The notes: generated from the letters alone by a model not told the origin. A DNA stretch of 64,000 nt from Escallonia rubra (GCA_033065855.1 JAVXUO010000748.1:228618-292617); one strand, 5' to 3'; positions 1 to 13,500 are shown, counted from the first letter of the stretch. A program made the numbers and translations.

Positions 1-1215
1 TATTTTTTAAGATTTTCTAAGGCAATTAACTTTAAAATATGTGTACATCATAAGATGTTTATTATAGAATTCAAAAGTTGTACTATTCTACTAAAATTTT
101 GCTAAATTTTGATGTTAAACAGTTATATTGTGATTATAATTCTTGCCGTTATATAAAGATAGACGGAGATACATTGCATAAGGCTACAAAAGTTTAATAT
201 ATACTTGCTTTATGTTTGCTTTGTAAATTCTGATCAAGTTCTTATTCAATAATTGATATAAGTGAGTACAATTACACTAAGTTCTAATAAGGTCAGTTGT
301 TGATTAAGAGTATATATTAATTTTGGACTTGTGAGTTACAACATTGGTTTTAAGATTTAATATTATGTCACACACGATTACAAATATTATTTATATTTAA
401 AGGTTAATCATTTAATTGCTAGTAATCAAATTAAATCCTAGTAAATTAATCAATTGATAACGCGAAGTCTTAAAAGATTGCCAGGTAAGAATATCATTTC
501 GTCAAATTTTACCTTTTAAGAGGAATACAACGTATATCTGTAGTTTCAGTACCTATTCTTTAAATTGATATTTGATTTATTACTAATAAAAAAGACATAG
601 TCTTATACAAAAAGTTTTACAATGAATGAGGTGAACATAATTATGAATTACTGATTATGCATACATTGGTCTAATAGACATGAATGAAATTTTTGTCAAA
701 TTACAAAACTTTTATCTTAAACCTACTTTGTTTTTGCTCTGTAGATTGTGATTCTTATCTTATTGAAAATTTTAGGTGGTAATAGTCAACATTTTCTCTC
801 GTACCATCATATTTCTTTCTCCATTGGAGGTTTTTTTAGGTGCTAGTAATCTAACTAACTGTTATTGATGAGGAAAAGTGTTTGTGACTTGTACTTATTG
901 ATGTCTTTTTCATTTATAGGAGTACATGCTTTTTATTTTACAGTTTGAGGTTATTCATTTGAAAAATAATTTGTGAAAGTACATTCTTGTTTTGGTGCTT
1001 TAAGTACTTTTAAAGTTTAATTCATTTTCGGAGTAGTGGTTTTTGTTTGCATTTGTTGGAATATTTTTTGGTTTCTATTTTGGAGTTCAAAGTTTATTAA
1101 TTATATTTTTTTTGTGCATAAGCTGCTATTTTGATATTTTTAACATTTTTTTATGAACGAAGTCATACTTAGTTTGTATATTGCTTAGGTGAAAAGAAAA
1201 GAAAATTTGTAATTT
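1..1215. other. AT-rich DNA, no gene seen
   Basis: This stretch is very AT-rich. I see no open frame, splice-linked coding run, RNA gene or clear repeat unit. Confidence 0.6.
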
Positions 1216-2183
1216 GTGCAATTTTTTGTATTTTATATTTGTGAGACTTTATTTTGCTATTCGAGAGTGATTTTGAGGTGCTACTAGTCAAAGTTAAAAC
1301 CCAATAAGTGTATATAGATATGATAAAATTTTAGAAATGTGGTTTCCTAGTTTTATAAGGTTTACAAAACTTGGACAAAGTATATATATTTAATTTTTGT
1401 ACATGACTTTTTACAATGCATGATTTATTTTGTTTATTTTAAAAGTGCTTTTAAGGTGTTATACATGATTTTTTGTATTTTACTTTTGTGAGACTTTATT
1501 TTGTTACTTGAAAGTGATTTTGAGGTGTTAATGGTTAAAGTTAAGGACTAATATGTATGCATCTAAATTCGAGAGAGTTTTAGAATTGGTTTTCAAGTTC
1601 AATAAAGTTTACAAAATTAAACATATTGCCTACAAACTTTTAATATCAAATCACAGTAAACATTAATAAGGAAGTGTAAAATAAAAAAGAAAAAAAAAAG
1701 CCAGAACAAATGGGATGATATTTAACTAAACGACGTAAAAAAGAAAAACATACGCTTGGAACAACTTACCTTTTTAATTTGTAAAGTATTAATCATTAAC
1801 TTATATACATGATTTTGGTTGTTTACATTTGTGAAATTTTATTTTTGTTTATTTTTTAAGTTCTTTCAAGGTGTTAACAGTCAAACTTGAAGCCTTATAC
1901 GTAAATCTATAAATTATGTAGAGTTTTAGAAGATGTAAAATTGGTTTCTTAGCATTATAAGATTTAGGAAAACCGGGGCATTAATACCTACAAACTTTTT
2001 AATAATAAAATCATAACAAAGAGTTACTAAGTAAGGGCTGATTTCGTACTTTACATGTTACAAATTTTATATTGCTATTTAAAGTATTTTGAGGTGTTAA
2101 TTTTAAAAATGAAGGCCTAATATATAAGGATATTGATTAGGTAGAGACTTAGAAAGTTTATACCTGGTTTCGTAATTTTATCA
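1216..2183. repeat. degenerate direct repeats, unit about 240-340 bp
   Basis: About four diverged units follow one another. Each contains, in order, a phrase like GTGAGACTTTATTTTG, then TTTTGAGGTGTTAA, then GAGTTTTAGAA with GGTTTC..AG, then TTTACAAAA and CCTACAAACTTTTAAT. Copies lie near 1216-1450, 1480-1690, 1800-2035 and 2041-2183. The last unit stops at the left end of the CACTA element. A matching tail (GGTTTCTTAG...TTTACAAA...CCTACGAATTTT) reappears at about 10,905-11,000. The array has no coding potential. Confidence 0.55.
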
Positions 2184-2660
2184 TTACAGAGAAAAAGACT
2201 TTTAGTGACAGACAAATGCATCGTTAAAAGTCGGTATTGCGTCGCGAAAAACTTTTAGTGATGGGCATCCTGTCGCTAAAAGTCCGTTCCGAACAACCCC
2301 GTCACCAAAAGTTTGGCAATGGAATTTGGAATTCCGTCTCCAAAAATCCAACTTTTAGCGATGGACAATAAATTCATTTTGCAACATAATTCCGTATTTT
2401 AGTTTAATTTCTATTTTGGAAATTAAACACTTCAAAAAATATTTTTTCCGTCGCTTAAGGTTTAACCGACTGAAATTTAGCGATGGAATATCTGTCGCTA
2501 AAAGCCCGCCAGCAAAAAGTAATGGACTTTTAGCAACGGAATTTTTGTTGCTAAAAGTCCGTCGGTTAAACTTTTGCTAAAGGTCTGTCGCTAAAAGTTT
2601 TTAATAAATTTCATTGTAGACTTTTAGCGATGGAATAAAATCCATCGCTAATTTTTTTTT
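2184..2660. repeat. CACTA left subterminal repeats (TTTTAGCGACGGA type)
   Basis: More than ten copies of a short motif like CTTTTAGCGATGGA or its complement TCCGTCGCTAAAAG are packed into under 500 bp, in both orientations. In En/Spm elements such subterminal repeats bind the element-encoded TNPA-type protein. That role is family knowledge and is not shown here. Confidence 0.8.
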
Positions 2661-3179
2661 TTTTTAAATACCCGAACCTGTAATTTAAACACAAACATGT
2701 ATTCACAATTCCAACAATCAATTCTCAATCTACATTAGGGTTAAATAATTGCTGATAGATCAGTAATTATTTAATCCTAAAACAAAAAGTGTATATATTC
2801 AAATTCTATACTAATTGAACATAAAATGTTTACAATATTATTCATAGTGAACCAGATATAACAGGGCTCGAGGACAAGAGCGGGAGGGGATACAAATAGG
2901 GTATGTGAGGGGAGAACAATTCTAGGAGGGCATGACAAGGGAATAGGGGGAGGGCTCAGGTTTTGTAGAGCCCAAAATCTGGATCATGCTGATCGTCATC
3001 ATCCACGGGGTACTATCATTAGGATCCGACTCAGTATGTCCAACAAAAATTTCCTGCATTAAAAGCACGTATGCATAAATCTCGTTAGCAATTGTATATT
3101 GTGGTTATTCATGTGTATATTTACTTCATAAAATAACTTGTACTTGATCCTGAGCCCTGATCATCCTGAACACCTCTTC

Positions 3180-4490
3180 ATCAATGTGACAAACATCCTC
3201 CGGGTGTAATTGTCACTCCGCAGTCGGTGTCTATGTCTGTGAAGGGGCAGTAGGGGGTGGGGACGCTCCCATCACGACATGTGCAATCGCGCTGGGCAGG
3301 CCGCGTACACGATCTTTCCGCCTATCGGCGACCCCTGGTGTATCTATATAGCCACCACTTCAATCTCCCAATACTCGTACTTGTACACGTGGATAATTGT
3401 GGCTATCCGGACTACTGCCCAAAGCCCCAAATCTATTCATACGAGGCCTGCAAAATAGTAATTTGAGATTGAAAACATTAAGCAATAGACATCAAATACG
3501 TAGTCGAAGTTTTAACTATATACAAATTAATTTATAACTTACATCGATCGGTCGGGCAATCTCTGAAACGAAGTCCCATGCCTGATGTGAACCATCTTTA
3601 TCCTTTTTCCTCATGGGTATCATTGTGTATGTTAAAGCACACATCTCATCCTTCTCTAGGTGATGGTGCTCAGACGCATTGTTGTGTCGGATAACGTTGT
3701 AAGGCACCCACCATCGCCCCCCCCCCCTCTTCCCGTGTGCGTAGGATCTTAATCCTTTCTGTTCTCCCTCCCATTCTTACTTTTCGCCTCCCAACATGGA
3801 TCAATGATCCACCTATAAACCATCTACCCCCGTACAGATTGTGAGATCCAATAAGGGGGATATCCCTTCCATTCCTCCATCGGGCACCCTCTGGCAGCAA
3901 CTTCCTCGCTCACTCCCGTGCGTCGTGTAGCCATCAACAGTAATTTTTGGCAATGTAGGCAAAAAAAGCCATCCTCCCCAATGTGTTCTGCTCAAGCAAC
4001 TCAAACTCGAACCCTATTTTAAGGCATCCAATTACACAATCGATACGATTGATTTAAATATTAGGTAATAATTCATCAAACCATCTATGTCACTCCTCCC
4101 ACTGGGCCTCCCTCGTCCTGGCATCTCAGTCCTTCCAGCACAACAATGGTTCAAAGAAGCAGACCTTCACAATGACGTCGATCTTTGTTTTTGCCGGACA
4201 CTCTAAGATCCTAATAAAGAATAGCATTACTATCGTTAAATTAGTAAACAGTAACTATCAGAATTATTAAAGTATCAACTACTGCGTTATGTATTTTTTT
4301 ACTTACAGGACATCCTCGGTGAGAGTAACTCACTGTTTCCATTGGGGATCGATGCGCACCCACGTGTGGGTCCACGCCCTTCACGATATCCTACAAAATA
4401 CCAACATTAATGCAGTTCAAATATAATTTAAATATAAGGGTGAAATGATGACTAAATGATAATATCAAATATACCTGATGTCTTCGAACC
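3180..4490 (-). pseudogene. possible second CACTA ORF (plant Ptta/En/Spm transposase-like), fragmentary
   Basis: Short minus-strand segments resemble the second protein of plant CACTA elements (PF03004-like). One segment, RKKDKDGSHQAWDF near 3,560-3,620, recalls the family phrase of threonine, basic residues and KKDGS. Another, NRFGALGSSPDSHNYP near 3,390-3,440, recalls the GLGS tail. The segments are in different frames with stops between them. The position downstream of the TNP2 remnant on the same strand fits the usual order of genes in such elements. The assignment rests on short motifs and could be wrong. Confidence 0.35.
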
Positions 4491-4907
4491 CACAGAAGAA
4501 GAACTAGCGTGCGGCTGGGAAGGCTCGGTCTGGTACAAGGGCTACGGCTACAACTCAGGCCGGGCCTGTTGGATGCTCGTGTTATGTGCCTTGTCATCAG
4601 CAAGTAATGCCGAGGTAGGACCCACTGACGTAGACGCAGCTCGGTGGCCACTGCAACCACTAATGGTCCATAATCTATCCATAAATGATAACACGAAACA
4701 GACTTTGTATAAAGGAAGTCCAAGAAAATTAACACATTAAAATGACCGCAGAAACACTATATGAATATGATGAATGAGTAAGTTAACATATTATTACGGA
4801 GTAATCAAGTACAAAATCACACTTGGAAGGTGACTTTGTTATATCATAACATTAAGTGAAATATTCAAGTTACTAATTACAAGTCATAAACGTTACAACT
4901 TTACAAG

Positions 4908-7900
4908 TCAATCGTCTTCATTTTGAGAATCGTCACTGTCTTCATCTTCAGACTCATCATCATTTTCTTCTTCTTGAGACTCGTTATAAACTTCATATTG
5001 TAATTCATCCTCTTCATCAGTAGACTCAATGTTCCCCTTCATCATCTACAACTTTTTCTCCTAGATGAAGTGTTGGTTGAAGAGGAACATCGTCCTCCTT
5101 GTTGTTCACCTCAACAAGTACCATGACAGGTACTTGGTTGGCTTGATAGATGTCGACCTAACTGTCATATGCGGCTGATAAATTTTTTTACTTGATAACT
5201 ATAAACCAATAAGATTTAGGATTTGCAACATCTTCCGCATAGAACATTTGTGCACCTTTGACTAGCAAACACAAACGGTTCTTCTGATGCAAGTCTTGAC
5301 TTATTATTGACATCTTCAATCCCTTACGAGCTAACACCCATTCATTGACTTCATGTAGTATCAAACTAGGAACACTTGAACATCACCTAGCGGTTTTGAC
5401 TACCCAGATATGTTAGCTCAACAATCTCATCCAACTCTAAAACAAAATATACAATTTTCATCATATAACAGTCGTTGTTGACCAAGACTCCACTATTTTG
5501 AATTTGTTTAGTTCGGTCATCATCTTTTGTGTTAAACTTTAACTCGTTGACAATATATCGTGCATGACATGATGTTTGTTTACTAGGGCATTAAGCTAGC
5601 ACTTTCAAATAGGAGTTTACTGGTTTGTCGACTAATTGAACCTATTATAGAAGACGGTAAAAATTAAGGATACATCAGTATACTAATAAATCACATAACT
5701 ATATATAACAGGTAATATAGTTTGGTTTGAGACTTACACGTATTTTGAACCACTCAAGAAATTGTAGTTTTCAATGAGATTCAAGTTAGCGGGATCAATG
5801 ACCTAAGATTCTGCATCGAACTCACTGCAAATTGATATAGTTAACCCGCTAATCACATATTTTCAAGTATTTACAATAATTATTTGAAGATATTAAATTA
5901 CTTAACGAAAGCTGAAACTTCTTCATAATTTAGAAGGGCATGTATTGTTGCAGCGCTGTACTCTTCATCCATTAACCACCGAGCATAGGTTTGTCCGAAC
6001 GGACTACATTACTGTTTACGTATTAATAAATTCCCTTCAAAATTTATGCTGGTTTCGGGCTCATTTCGACCTAGTTGATTAACCTTTTATCATCATTAGG
6101 CCCAAAAAAATTGGCTACAGAAGTTGATAAGCTCTTCCATCATGTAAGCCTCAGCAATTGAGCCCTCAACATGAGCTTTATTGCAGACTTTTTTCTTTAG
6201 ATGAAACATGAATCTAGAAGTTTAGTCAATTGAGTTAAGTGAAATATCAATAATAACATGGCTTGCATTATGTGTAAATGAACAACAAAGAGCTAAAGGA
6301 TTGTCTCTCAAATGGATACATCCACCGATATTGCACGGGTCCGCCCATCTTAACTTCATACGCCAAGTGAAAAGGCAAATGCTCCATTGAATCAAAGAAG
6401 GATGGTGAAAATATTTTCTCGAGCTTGCGCATTGTCACCACAATGCTTTTTTCAAACACCTCCATATTACTCACCCGAAGTGTAGAACAACATATATCTC
6501 AAAAGAAATGAGATAATTCCGTCAAAGTCACGAATATAACCTTTGGCAACAATCCCTGGAAGGCAATAGGAATGAATCTTTCCATAAATATGTGACAGTC
6601 GTGACTTTTCATCCCTTGGAAATTGCACTTTGATACATTGCAACAATGAGATATGTTGGATGCATACCCATCCGAAAGCTTTAAATTCTTAACTCATTGA
6701 TAGACCTTCTCTACCTTTTTCTTGTTTAGACAGTACGGTGCTTTCGAAAATATCGTCCTCCCGCTGACTGTTCGAGGATGCAGTTCATGGCGTACACCCA
6801 ACTGTTGTAGATCATTTCTCGCTTTAAGGTGATCTTTTGATTTTTCATTGACGTTCAACATTGTATTGAATACATTATCGAAAACATTCTTCTTACTATG
6901 CATCACATTCATGTTGTTTCGAATAATGAGTGTCCTCCAGTAGTCTAACTCCCAAAAAATACATTGTTTCCTCCAATTGTGCTCTTTCCCATATTCTGGA
7001 ATCTTCTGATCTGGCACACCCTTGCCATATGGTATGTTAGTATCAAGTGCCTCTAGACGTGAAAGCACTTTATCACCAGATAAATAGTCCAGTGTGACAA
7101 CCTCATGCTCTATTGTTCCGACAAATTTATCCTTCTATCTACAGAACTGATGGTTTGATGGCAACAACTTACGGTGACATCCGAACAAAGAGGCCTTTTC
7201 GCCGTGCTTTAACATATGACTGGGACCCATATAAGCAGGGCATGCTAACTTTTCATGGATGCTCCAGCCACACGTCATCCCCAATACGGAAAAATTGTGT
7301 ATAGTCCTAATCAAAGCAGCCATAATCTAAAAGTTATGTTTACGAGATGCATCATAAGCTTTGACTCCACGATTCGTAGCTGTTTGAGCTTATCAATCAA
7401 CAGCCTTAAATATACATCATGTCCTTACAAGGACTCTTTTGTCTCGGACTATGCAACGACAAAAACATGTACGACTTTTTCATGCACATGTTAGGTAGAA
7501 GGTTCTACGGGAATAATAATAACACATGTGAGGTAAGGCGTGCTAGACATCCTGAAAGGATTGAACCCATCGGTTGCCAAACCAAGTCTAATATTTTGAA
7601 CTTCTGGAACAAAGGTTGGATGCCTGCGGTCAAACTCCTTCCACGCCTTTCCATCAGCGTGGTTTGTCACCATATCGGCATCGTTGCTATAAGTCTGACA
7701 GTACGTGAGCTCTCATATGTTCAGCTGTATTGGAGGAGTAGTATATCCTCTGAAGCCTTGGCCTAACAAAAAAATTTTGTAATACCTTCCATGAAATGTT
7801 TTTCTTTTCCCCTTTGTTCGGTTTATACCTCTAATGATCACATACTGGACATTTTTTCAAATCCTTATTCTCTTTCCAGAACAGTACATAGTCGTTAGCA

Positions 7901-8542
7901 CGCAACTATTTGCTCATAACCGATTCCAAATTTCATCATCATCTTCTTCGCATCATAGTACGACAGTGGTAGTTTCTCAATCTCTAGTAAAATTTTCTTG
8001 ATAAAAGTAACGAACTCGTTAAATCCTTTCTCATTCAAGTCGTGGTTCAATTTCAACTGTAATAACCTACTAACTATAGACAACCATGTGTGCTTTCTAG
8101 CTAATTCCATCCCACAACGGCTCTTCGGCGTCTCTTAACAAATCATAAAACTGATGAGCGCCCTTGTTCGGCTGTTAGGAACTGTCATCGTCGCGATACT
8201 CGCCCAAGTCAACATTAGCATGCCCATAATCTATAATCATATTTCGATAAGGATAATATGTCTCCATCCTAACTTCAACTTGTCTAGTCGGGTTGGATGA
8301 CAATATTACTATTTTCCTGCGATGCGTCCACCTTGTGTATCCACCCATAAAACCGTACCGGAGAAGATGTCATTTTATCATAATTCTTTTTCTCCAATGC
8401 AACAACACACATTACCGCCTGAATACCTCATCTCAAAGTCAACATATGCAGGATGGGTGTAAGCGCACTTGAGAAATTCATTGACGCGATCCTTGAAATC
8501 ATCATTATTGTTCCTTTTCATCCAACTTCGATCAACCGACAT
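4908..8542 (-). pseudogene. CACTA transposase remnant (TNP2, with DUF4218 and DUF4216 parts)
   Basis: Read from 8542 leftward, it starts with MSVDRSWMKRNN, the transposase-associated N-terminal domain. Next come TNP2-core phrases: DGKAWKEFDRRHPTF and RLGLATDGFNPF (about 7,560-7,660), a segment with WSIHEKLACPAYMG (about 7,220-7,260), then KEHNWRKQCIFWELDYWRTL and NVFDNVFNTMLNV (about 6,860-6,990). A DUF4218 phrase HLAYEVKMGGPVQYRWMYPF lies near 6,310-6,370. A DUF4216 phrase with PFVFASQ and FYAEDVANPKSYWF lies near 5,190-5,300. An acidic tail ends at a stop at 4908-4910. Many frameshifts and stops interrupt it. In a working element this protein would bind the ends and cut them. Confidence 0.8.
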
Positions 8543-9319
8543 GACAACTCAAGTTACTATATACCACCTTAAATTAAAACCAATAATTAGTTAAGTTTAA
8601 TATGAAAGTGAATGCATGTATGTAACAACATGTCTATACCCCCTCATTTCCCTAATAGGTAGTGATCCTATCCTATTCAGAAAAGTACATGTCTATAAAA
8701 TAGTTAGCGATTCAAGCTTTGTCCTTTGTCTATGAAAAATATAACAGCACCTCCCTGTATTTCTCCAAGTACACAATACACGACATGGATTACGTGTTCT
8801 AACATCCGTCTAATCTTACTCTTACAAGATATAATGGATGTAAGACACTGAATCTGTATACATCCGGAGAAACACCGGAGAAAGTAAACCAAATATCCAA
8901 GACATAAAATGCGAAGCACGAGTTGATACATTGTTTTACAAACACTTGGCTTTTCTAAATTGAACAAACTGGACATCTAGAGGCTCATTACAAAGCATTA
9001 CTTTGTAATGAGTACCTTTGAATGGGTGCTAAGTGTTTTTTATGCATGCATGCATTTAAAAATTTGTAATATTAAAGAATCTTTTCGAAATATCAGAATT
9101 TTCAGGAAAATAGAATTATTAGGTTAATTTGCAAGAATATGTCATAACCAAAATGATTCACTTCCAATTTCGATAGCAACCAACTCGTTGTCAATTGACT
9201 TCACAAAATAATAACGAATATTCCTAATGCAGGAAGCCGACTCATGTTTCTCAGTAGAGTATTGAATTCGCACGCAGAGTTGATATGGGGTCACCTGTGA
9301 TTTTGATATTGCGATATAG

Positions 9320-10030
9320 GGACACGTTTTAGGATTAATAATTTGGGTTTACGGTTTAGTTAGGGTTAGGGTTGTATTTAAGGTTTAAGTTTTAGTATAA
9401 ATGACTTAAGTAGGACTATGTTTGTATTTAGGTGTACGGTTTAGGGTTAATTAGAGTTTAGGATTAATTAGGGCTTTTTAGGGATGCACTAGGGTTTAAG
9501 TAGGGGTAGTTAGGGTTAATTAAGGTTTAATTAAGGGTTAATTACGGTTAATTAGGTTTAATTTGGGCTTAATATGGTTAATTAAGGATGTATTAGGGTT
9601 TAAGTAGGGTTAACTAGGGTTTAATTAAGATTAATAGGGATAGTTAGCATTAATTAGGATTTCATTAGGACTTAATTGGGGTTAACTAGGGTCAATTAGG
9701 GTCAATTAACACTTATTAGGTTAAATTAAGGTTTTATTAAGCATTCATTAGGGTTAATTAAGGGTAGTTAGGGTTAATTAAGGTTTAATTAGCATTAATT
9801 AGGTTTATATATGGTTCATTAGGGCTTATTAGGGTTATTCAGGTTTAATTAGGGTTAATTAGGGTTTAAGGTTTTTTTTCCTAACTATCGATTTAGGGGT
9901 TGGATTTAGGGTACATGGTTTAGGGTTTAGGGTTTGGGGTTTGAGATTTGGGTTTAGGATTAGGGTTACGATTTAGGATTAATGCTTTAAATACAGTTTA
10001 GGGTTTACGGTTTAATTATGGTTTAATTAG
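9320..10030. repeat. telomere-like degenerate TTTAGGG / TTAATTAGGG tract
   Basis: About 700 bp is dominated by GGGTTTA, TTAGGG and AATTAGGGTTTAATTAGGG variants, all in one orientation. The purest stretch, near 9,900-9,970, has several consecutive GGTTTAGGGTTTAGGGTTT units. TTTAGGG is the common plant telomere repeat. The tract lies between the TNP2 remnant and the right subterminal repeats of the CACTA element, so it is interstitial and not a chromosome end. Confidence 0.75.
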
Positions 10031-10639
10031 GAAGAATAGCTGTTGATTTACTCAATCGGTGCGTTACCACTTTTAACCTCACTGGCCAGTTTGGCGACTT
10101 TCGTTATTATTAGGATTAGGATTTTGGGATTGTGAAGTTGATGATTGAGCTTTCGGTTTAAGACGGGAAGCTAGGAGTTGTTATTTGACCTTAATTAACG
10201 TCGCTAAATTCTACAATAATTAGAGCAATAATTACAACAATAATTCTAAAAATAACCATAATCATAACAATAATTACTAATAATCACAAGAATAACCATA
10301 ATTATAACACTAATTAAAAAAAGTTCTACAACAATTATAGTTATAATAACAACAATCAATAAAAAGTACCCAATAATGGGGGAAGTAATAGGGTGTAGCA
10401 GTGGCACAAGGTGGTGGCGTTACAGCAGGGTGCAACAGTGGCGGGCGTGGAGGTGTTATGGCGCCGGGGCAGTGGGTACGGCAGGGACGGGGTTATGGCG
10501 GCCAGGGGTGGGGGCTTGGGAGGTGGTAGGAGAAAGACAGAGAGAGATCTAAAGAGTAGAGAGGGGGAGAGAAAGAAAGAGAGTATAGAGAGAGTGCACA
10601 ATGGCGGGGAAAAGAAAGAAAGAAGACTAGGGTTTTAAT

Positions 10640-10860
10640 TAAATTGACTTTTTGCGACGGACCTTCCCGGTTCTAAAATATTTACTTTTTCAATTTTTTT
10701 TTTACTTTTAGCGATGGACGTTACCGTCCCTAAAGATCCGTCGCTAAAAGTTACTTAGAACAGCCTATCAGCGACAAACTTTTAGCGACGTATTAAATGA
10801 TATAAATTTTTTTTAAAAAGATACTTTTAGCGACAGATTCTGATCCGTCGCAAATATTCC
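10640..10860. repeat. CACTA right subterminal repeats
   Basis: Copies of TTTTTGCGACGGAC, CTTTTAGCGATGGAC, GATCCGTCGCTAAAAG, CTTTTAGCGACG and ATCCGTCGCAAA occur here. They are the same family as the cluster at 2.2-2.66 kb and mark the other end of the element. Confidence 0.75.
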
Positions 10861-12560
10861 ATCAAAGAATTTATTTTCAAATTTCGAAAGTTTGAAAGTT
10901 TGTACTTGGTTTCTTAGTTTTCTAAAGTTTACAAATATTGGGCAAATTATACCTACGAATTTTCAAATCAGCAATCTTAATAAAGAGTTAAATAGAGTAG
11001 AAAAAGAAAAGGACACCACAAAAAATAGGATTCTTGAATTGTATATATTCTATTTAAAAAGTTGAACTCTAAATGAAGGGACCGATTAAGTTGGGAGACT
11101 ATCATATGCAAAGTTGAAGCTTATGTGGCAGAAGGAGAATGTTCTTAAAAAATCATACGTGATGTAAAGATAAGAGCTCTAAAGATCCTATGTGTCGCAA
11201 TTATGAGGGACGTTTTCGGCTTTTTATATATGCATGTATAGATTTGGTGAGCCATGTTACATTGAATGTCATGTTTCTAACTTACTTACGTGGATTGGAA
11301 TGTGAGGTAGTTCAACAGATTGCACTAGAGATCTCAATCTTATTTTCTGAATGTTGTCTCACGTATCTATAAAATGTAACCCCGGTGATTTTATTTTTGA
11401 ATGGCTCCTCTGGCTTTTGTCTCTTAGATAAATTTGACATTGGAATTATTTTAAATCATGTGGAGCTTGTCATATTTATTTTTGAAATTATTGGAGTGCT
11501 TTTCTTAATAACTAAATACCAGTATCCAAATTATAAAAATTTTCAAAATATATTTCAAGATTAGAACTTCTTCGGAATCATTTCCAACATATGTAACTTT
11601 TTGACTCATTGCTAATGAATTTACCTACAAGTATTCATTACTTTGACATCGTTATTGTCCACTAGTACAAGCCATTTGATTGTGTTGCTGGTCTGATTTA
11701 TGAACTGGAAGTTAGCAAATATGTTTTGGTATTTGCCATGCACATTTGTATTGTACTCAATTAACTCTGAGTAAAGTTATTGTTTTAGCGTGCTATGAAT
11801 CTGCAGGTGACTGCGTGCTTTAATTTTACCGAACTTTGTGCTCACCCCTTACTTTGAGGTTATCAGAAAATGTTCGAAGTTGTATAAAGGTTTTAAGGCA
11901 TGGCTAAGTAAGAACCTTTCGAGCGAAGTACTTTAATATTAGTTTGTTATATATATAGATTTTAAAAGATGGCTATAATAGCATTGGTTGTATCTCAAAG
12001 GATTATACTTACTCAAATATTGGTTATTATAAAATCTATAGAAACAATTTTTAACTAAGAGTTTTATGGTGCATAAAATGTTCGGCTCTACATTTAATGA
12101 CATTAAAAATAATTGACAATTAAGATTTCATAAGTACAGTGTCTGTGGGTTTTTCTTTACTCGATTTCACATTATTTGTGTTCACATTTGTCATTGATGC
12201 CAAGAAAAGTGGGTTTGTACCTATGTGGAGGTGCCACAAAGGTTGCAGTCCGTGTCAGCTTTCAAGTATGCAAAGTGAGAGACAGCAAGGACAGAGTAAG
12301 GGCAGAGAGCAAGGCTTCCCAGACAAGCCATGAGGAGTGGCAGTGCTATGAAGGCAAGGCTGAGACGAACAGGGCTGGCAGTCTACAGTCCAAGTCAGGG
12401 GGTCCAAGTCTACGGTCCAAAGTTATGTCCAATTTTGTGTTTCTCTCTCTAGAATCCAAGAGCTCTCAAATTCTCGAGTGAGAAAGTGATTTTTGTGAGA
12501 ATGAAGAAGCAGTCCCTTTTGAGTCATAAAGTTCACTATTTATAAAAAACAGTGTGCTTA
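10861..12560. other. non-coding, nothing recognised
   Basis: The sequence is AT-rich. The first ~140 bp resembles the tail of the 1.2-2.2 kb repeat unit. Short open frames near 11,190 and 12,140 have no recognisable domain or splice context. GC content rises after about 12,200, towards the minisatellite region. Confidence 0.5.
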
Positions 12561-12929
12561 TGTCATAAAGTGCCAAATGTCGTCCCCTGGGAGTGACACG
12601 TCACCAGGGGGTCCCAAAATATCAGTTCTCCGTTGGACTGCCGGTTCCCAAATTCACGTTGCCTGCCTCGCACAGCGTTGCTATACCTGTCTGAGAAGAC
12701 TGACCACACCATGACAGCTTGATCAGAGTAAACCCATTGCCCCAGCCACCAATCCAAGCCTTTACTAATCCCACGAGGTGCGTCAAGAGACCGCAGAGAA
12801 CCTGACAGCTGTGAGGGTTGCCCCTGTAGCCAACTGCCAGGGGGACTAGGCGCGATGCCCTCCAAGGACCTGCTCCCGTCCCGGAGTGACCCGTGGGTCA
12901 TTGTCCTGGTGGTGTCAACGATCAACGGT

Positions 12930-13500
12930 AACATGAGTGGATCACATGGTCGCAGCTCAGTGCTCAGAGTCACGCAAGTCAAACCAGACGGCGATAGCTT
13001 TGTGGTAACGAGCCTATCCCACTGCGAGGGATCCTTATGCTAGGGCACTACGAACGGAGCCCCCCGTGATGATAACGGCGATGGCTTTGAGGTAGTGAGC
13101 CCACTTCGTGGCGGTGATGACTTTAAGGCTGTGAGTTAATCCCACTGCGAGGGGTCCTTGTGCCGGACCCCCCCCCCCAGTGATTGTGACGACAATGGCT
13201 TTAAGGTTGTGAGCCCATCCCGTGGCGTCGATGACTTTAGGGTTGTGAGTTCATCCCGCTGCGAGGGGTCTCGTGCCGGAGCCCCCCGTGATTGTGACGG
13301 CGATGGCTTTAAGGTTGTGAGCCCATCCCGTGGCGGTGATTACTTTAAGGTTGTGAGTTCATCTCGCTGCGAGGGGTCCTCGTGCAGGAGCCCTCCGTGA
13401 TTGTGACGGCGATGGCTTTAAGGTTGTAAGCCCATCCCGTGGCGGCGATGACTTTAAGATTGTGAGTTCATCCTGCTGCGAGGGGTCCTCGTGCCGGAGA
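12930..13500. repeat. tandem repeat, unit about 111 bp
   Basis: At least four consecutive units carry GCGATGGCTTTAAGGTTGTG, then CCCATCCCGTGGCGG and CGCTGCGAGGGGTCC. The GATGGCTTT phrase recurs at about 13,082, 13,193, 13,303 and 13,412, spacing about 110 bp. The DNA is GC-rich, unlike its surroundings. The open frames across it are a by-product of the repeat. Confidence 0.8.

Larger units (their letters stand above)
2184..10860 (-). mobile_element. decayed CACTA (En/Spm) DNA transposon
   Basis: The left end reads CATTACAGAGAAAAAGACTT, a mutated form of the CACTACAAGAAAA terminus known for plant CACTA elements. It is followed at once by many TTTTAGCGACGGA-type subterminal repeats in both orientations (2,200-2,660). 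The same motif cluster recurs at 10,640-10,860. Between the clusters lie minus-strand remnants of a TNP2 transposase with DUF4218- and DUF4216-like parts. The right terminal repeat is not recognisable, so the right boundary is approximate. Flanking DNA on both sides resembles one local repeat family, as expected for an insertion into it. The element is full of stops and cannot move by itself. Confidence 0.8.

Noticed and set aside
2200-2660. CRISPR-like or satellite array
   Set aside because: The short motif occurs in both orientations with irregular spacing next to a CACTA terminus. It is a subterminal repeat cluster.
9320-10030. True chromosome end
   Set aside because: The tract is degenerate and flanked on both sides by CACTA sequence.
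10411-10638. 75-codon plus-strand and 81-codon minus-strand frames
   Set aside because: Low-complexity G-rich DNA beside the CACTA right end, with no recognisable domain.
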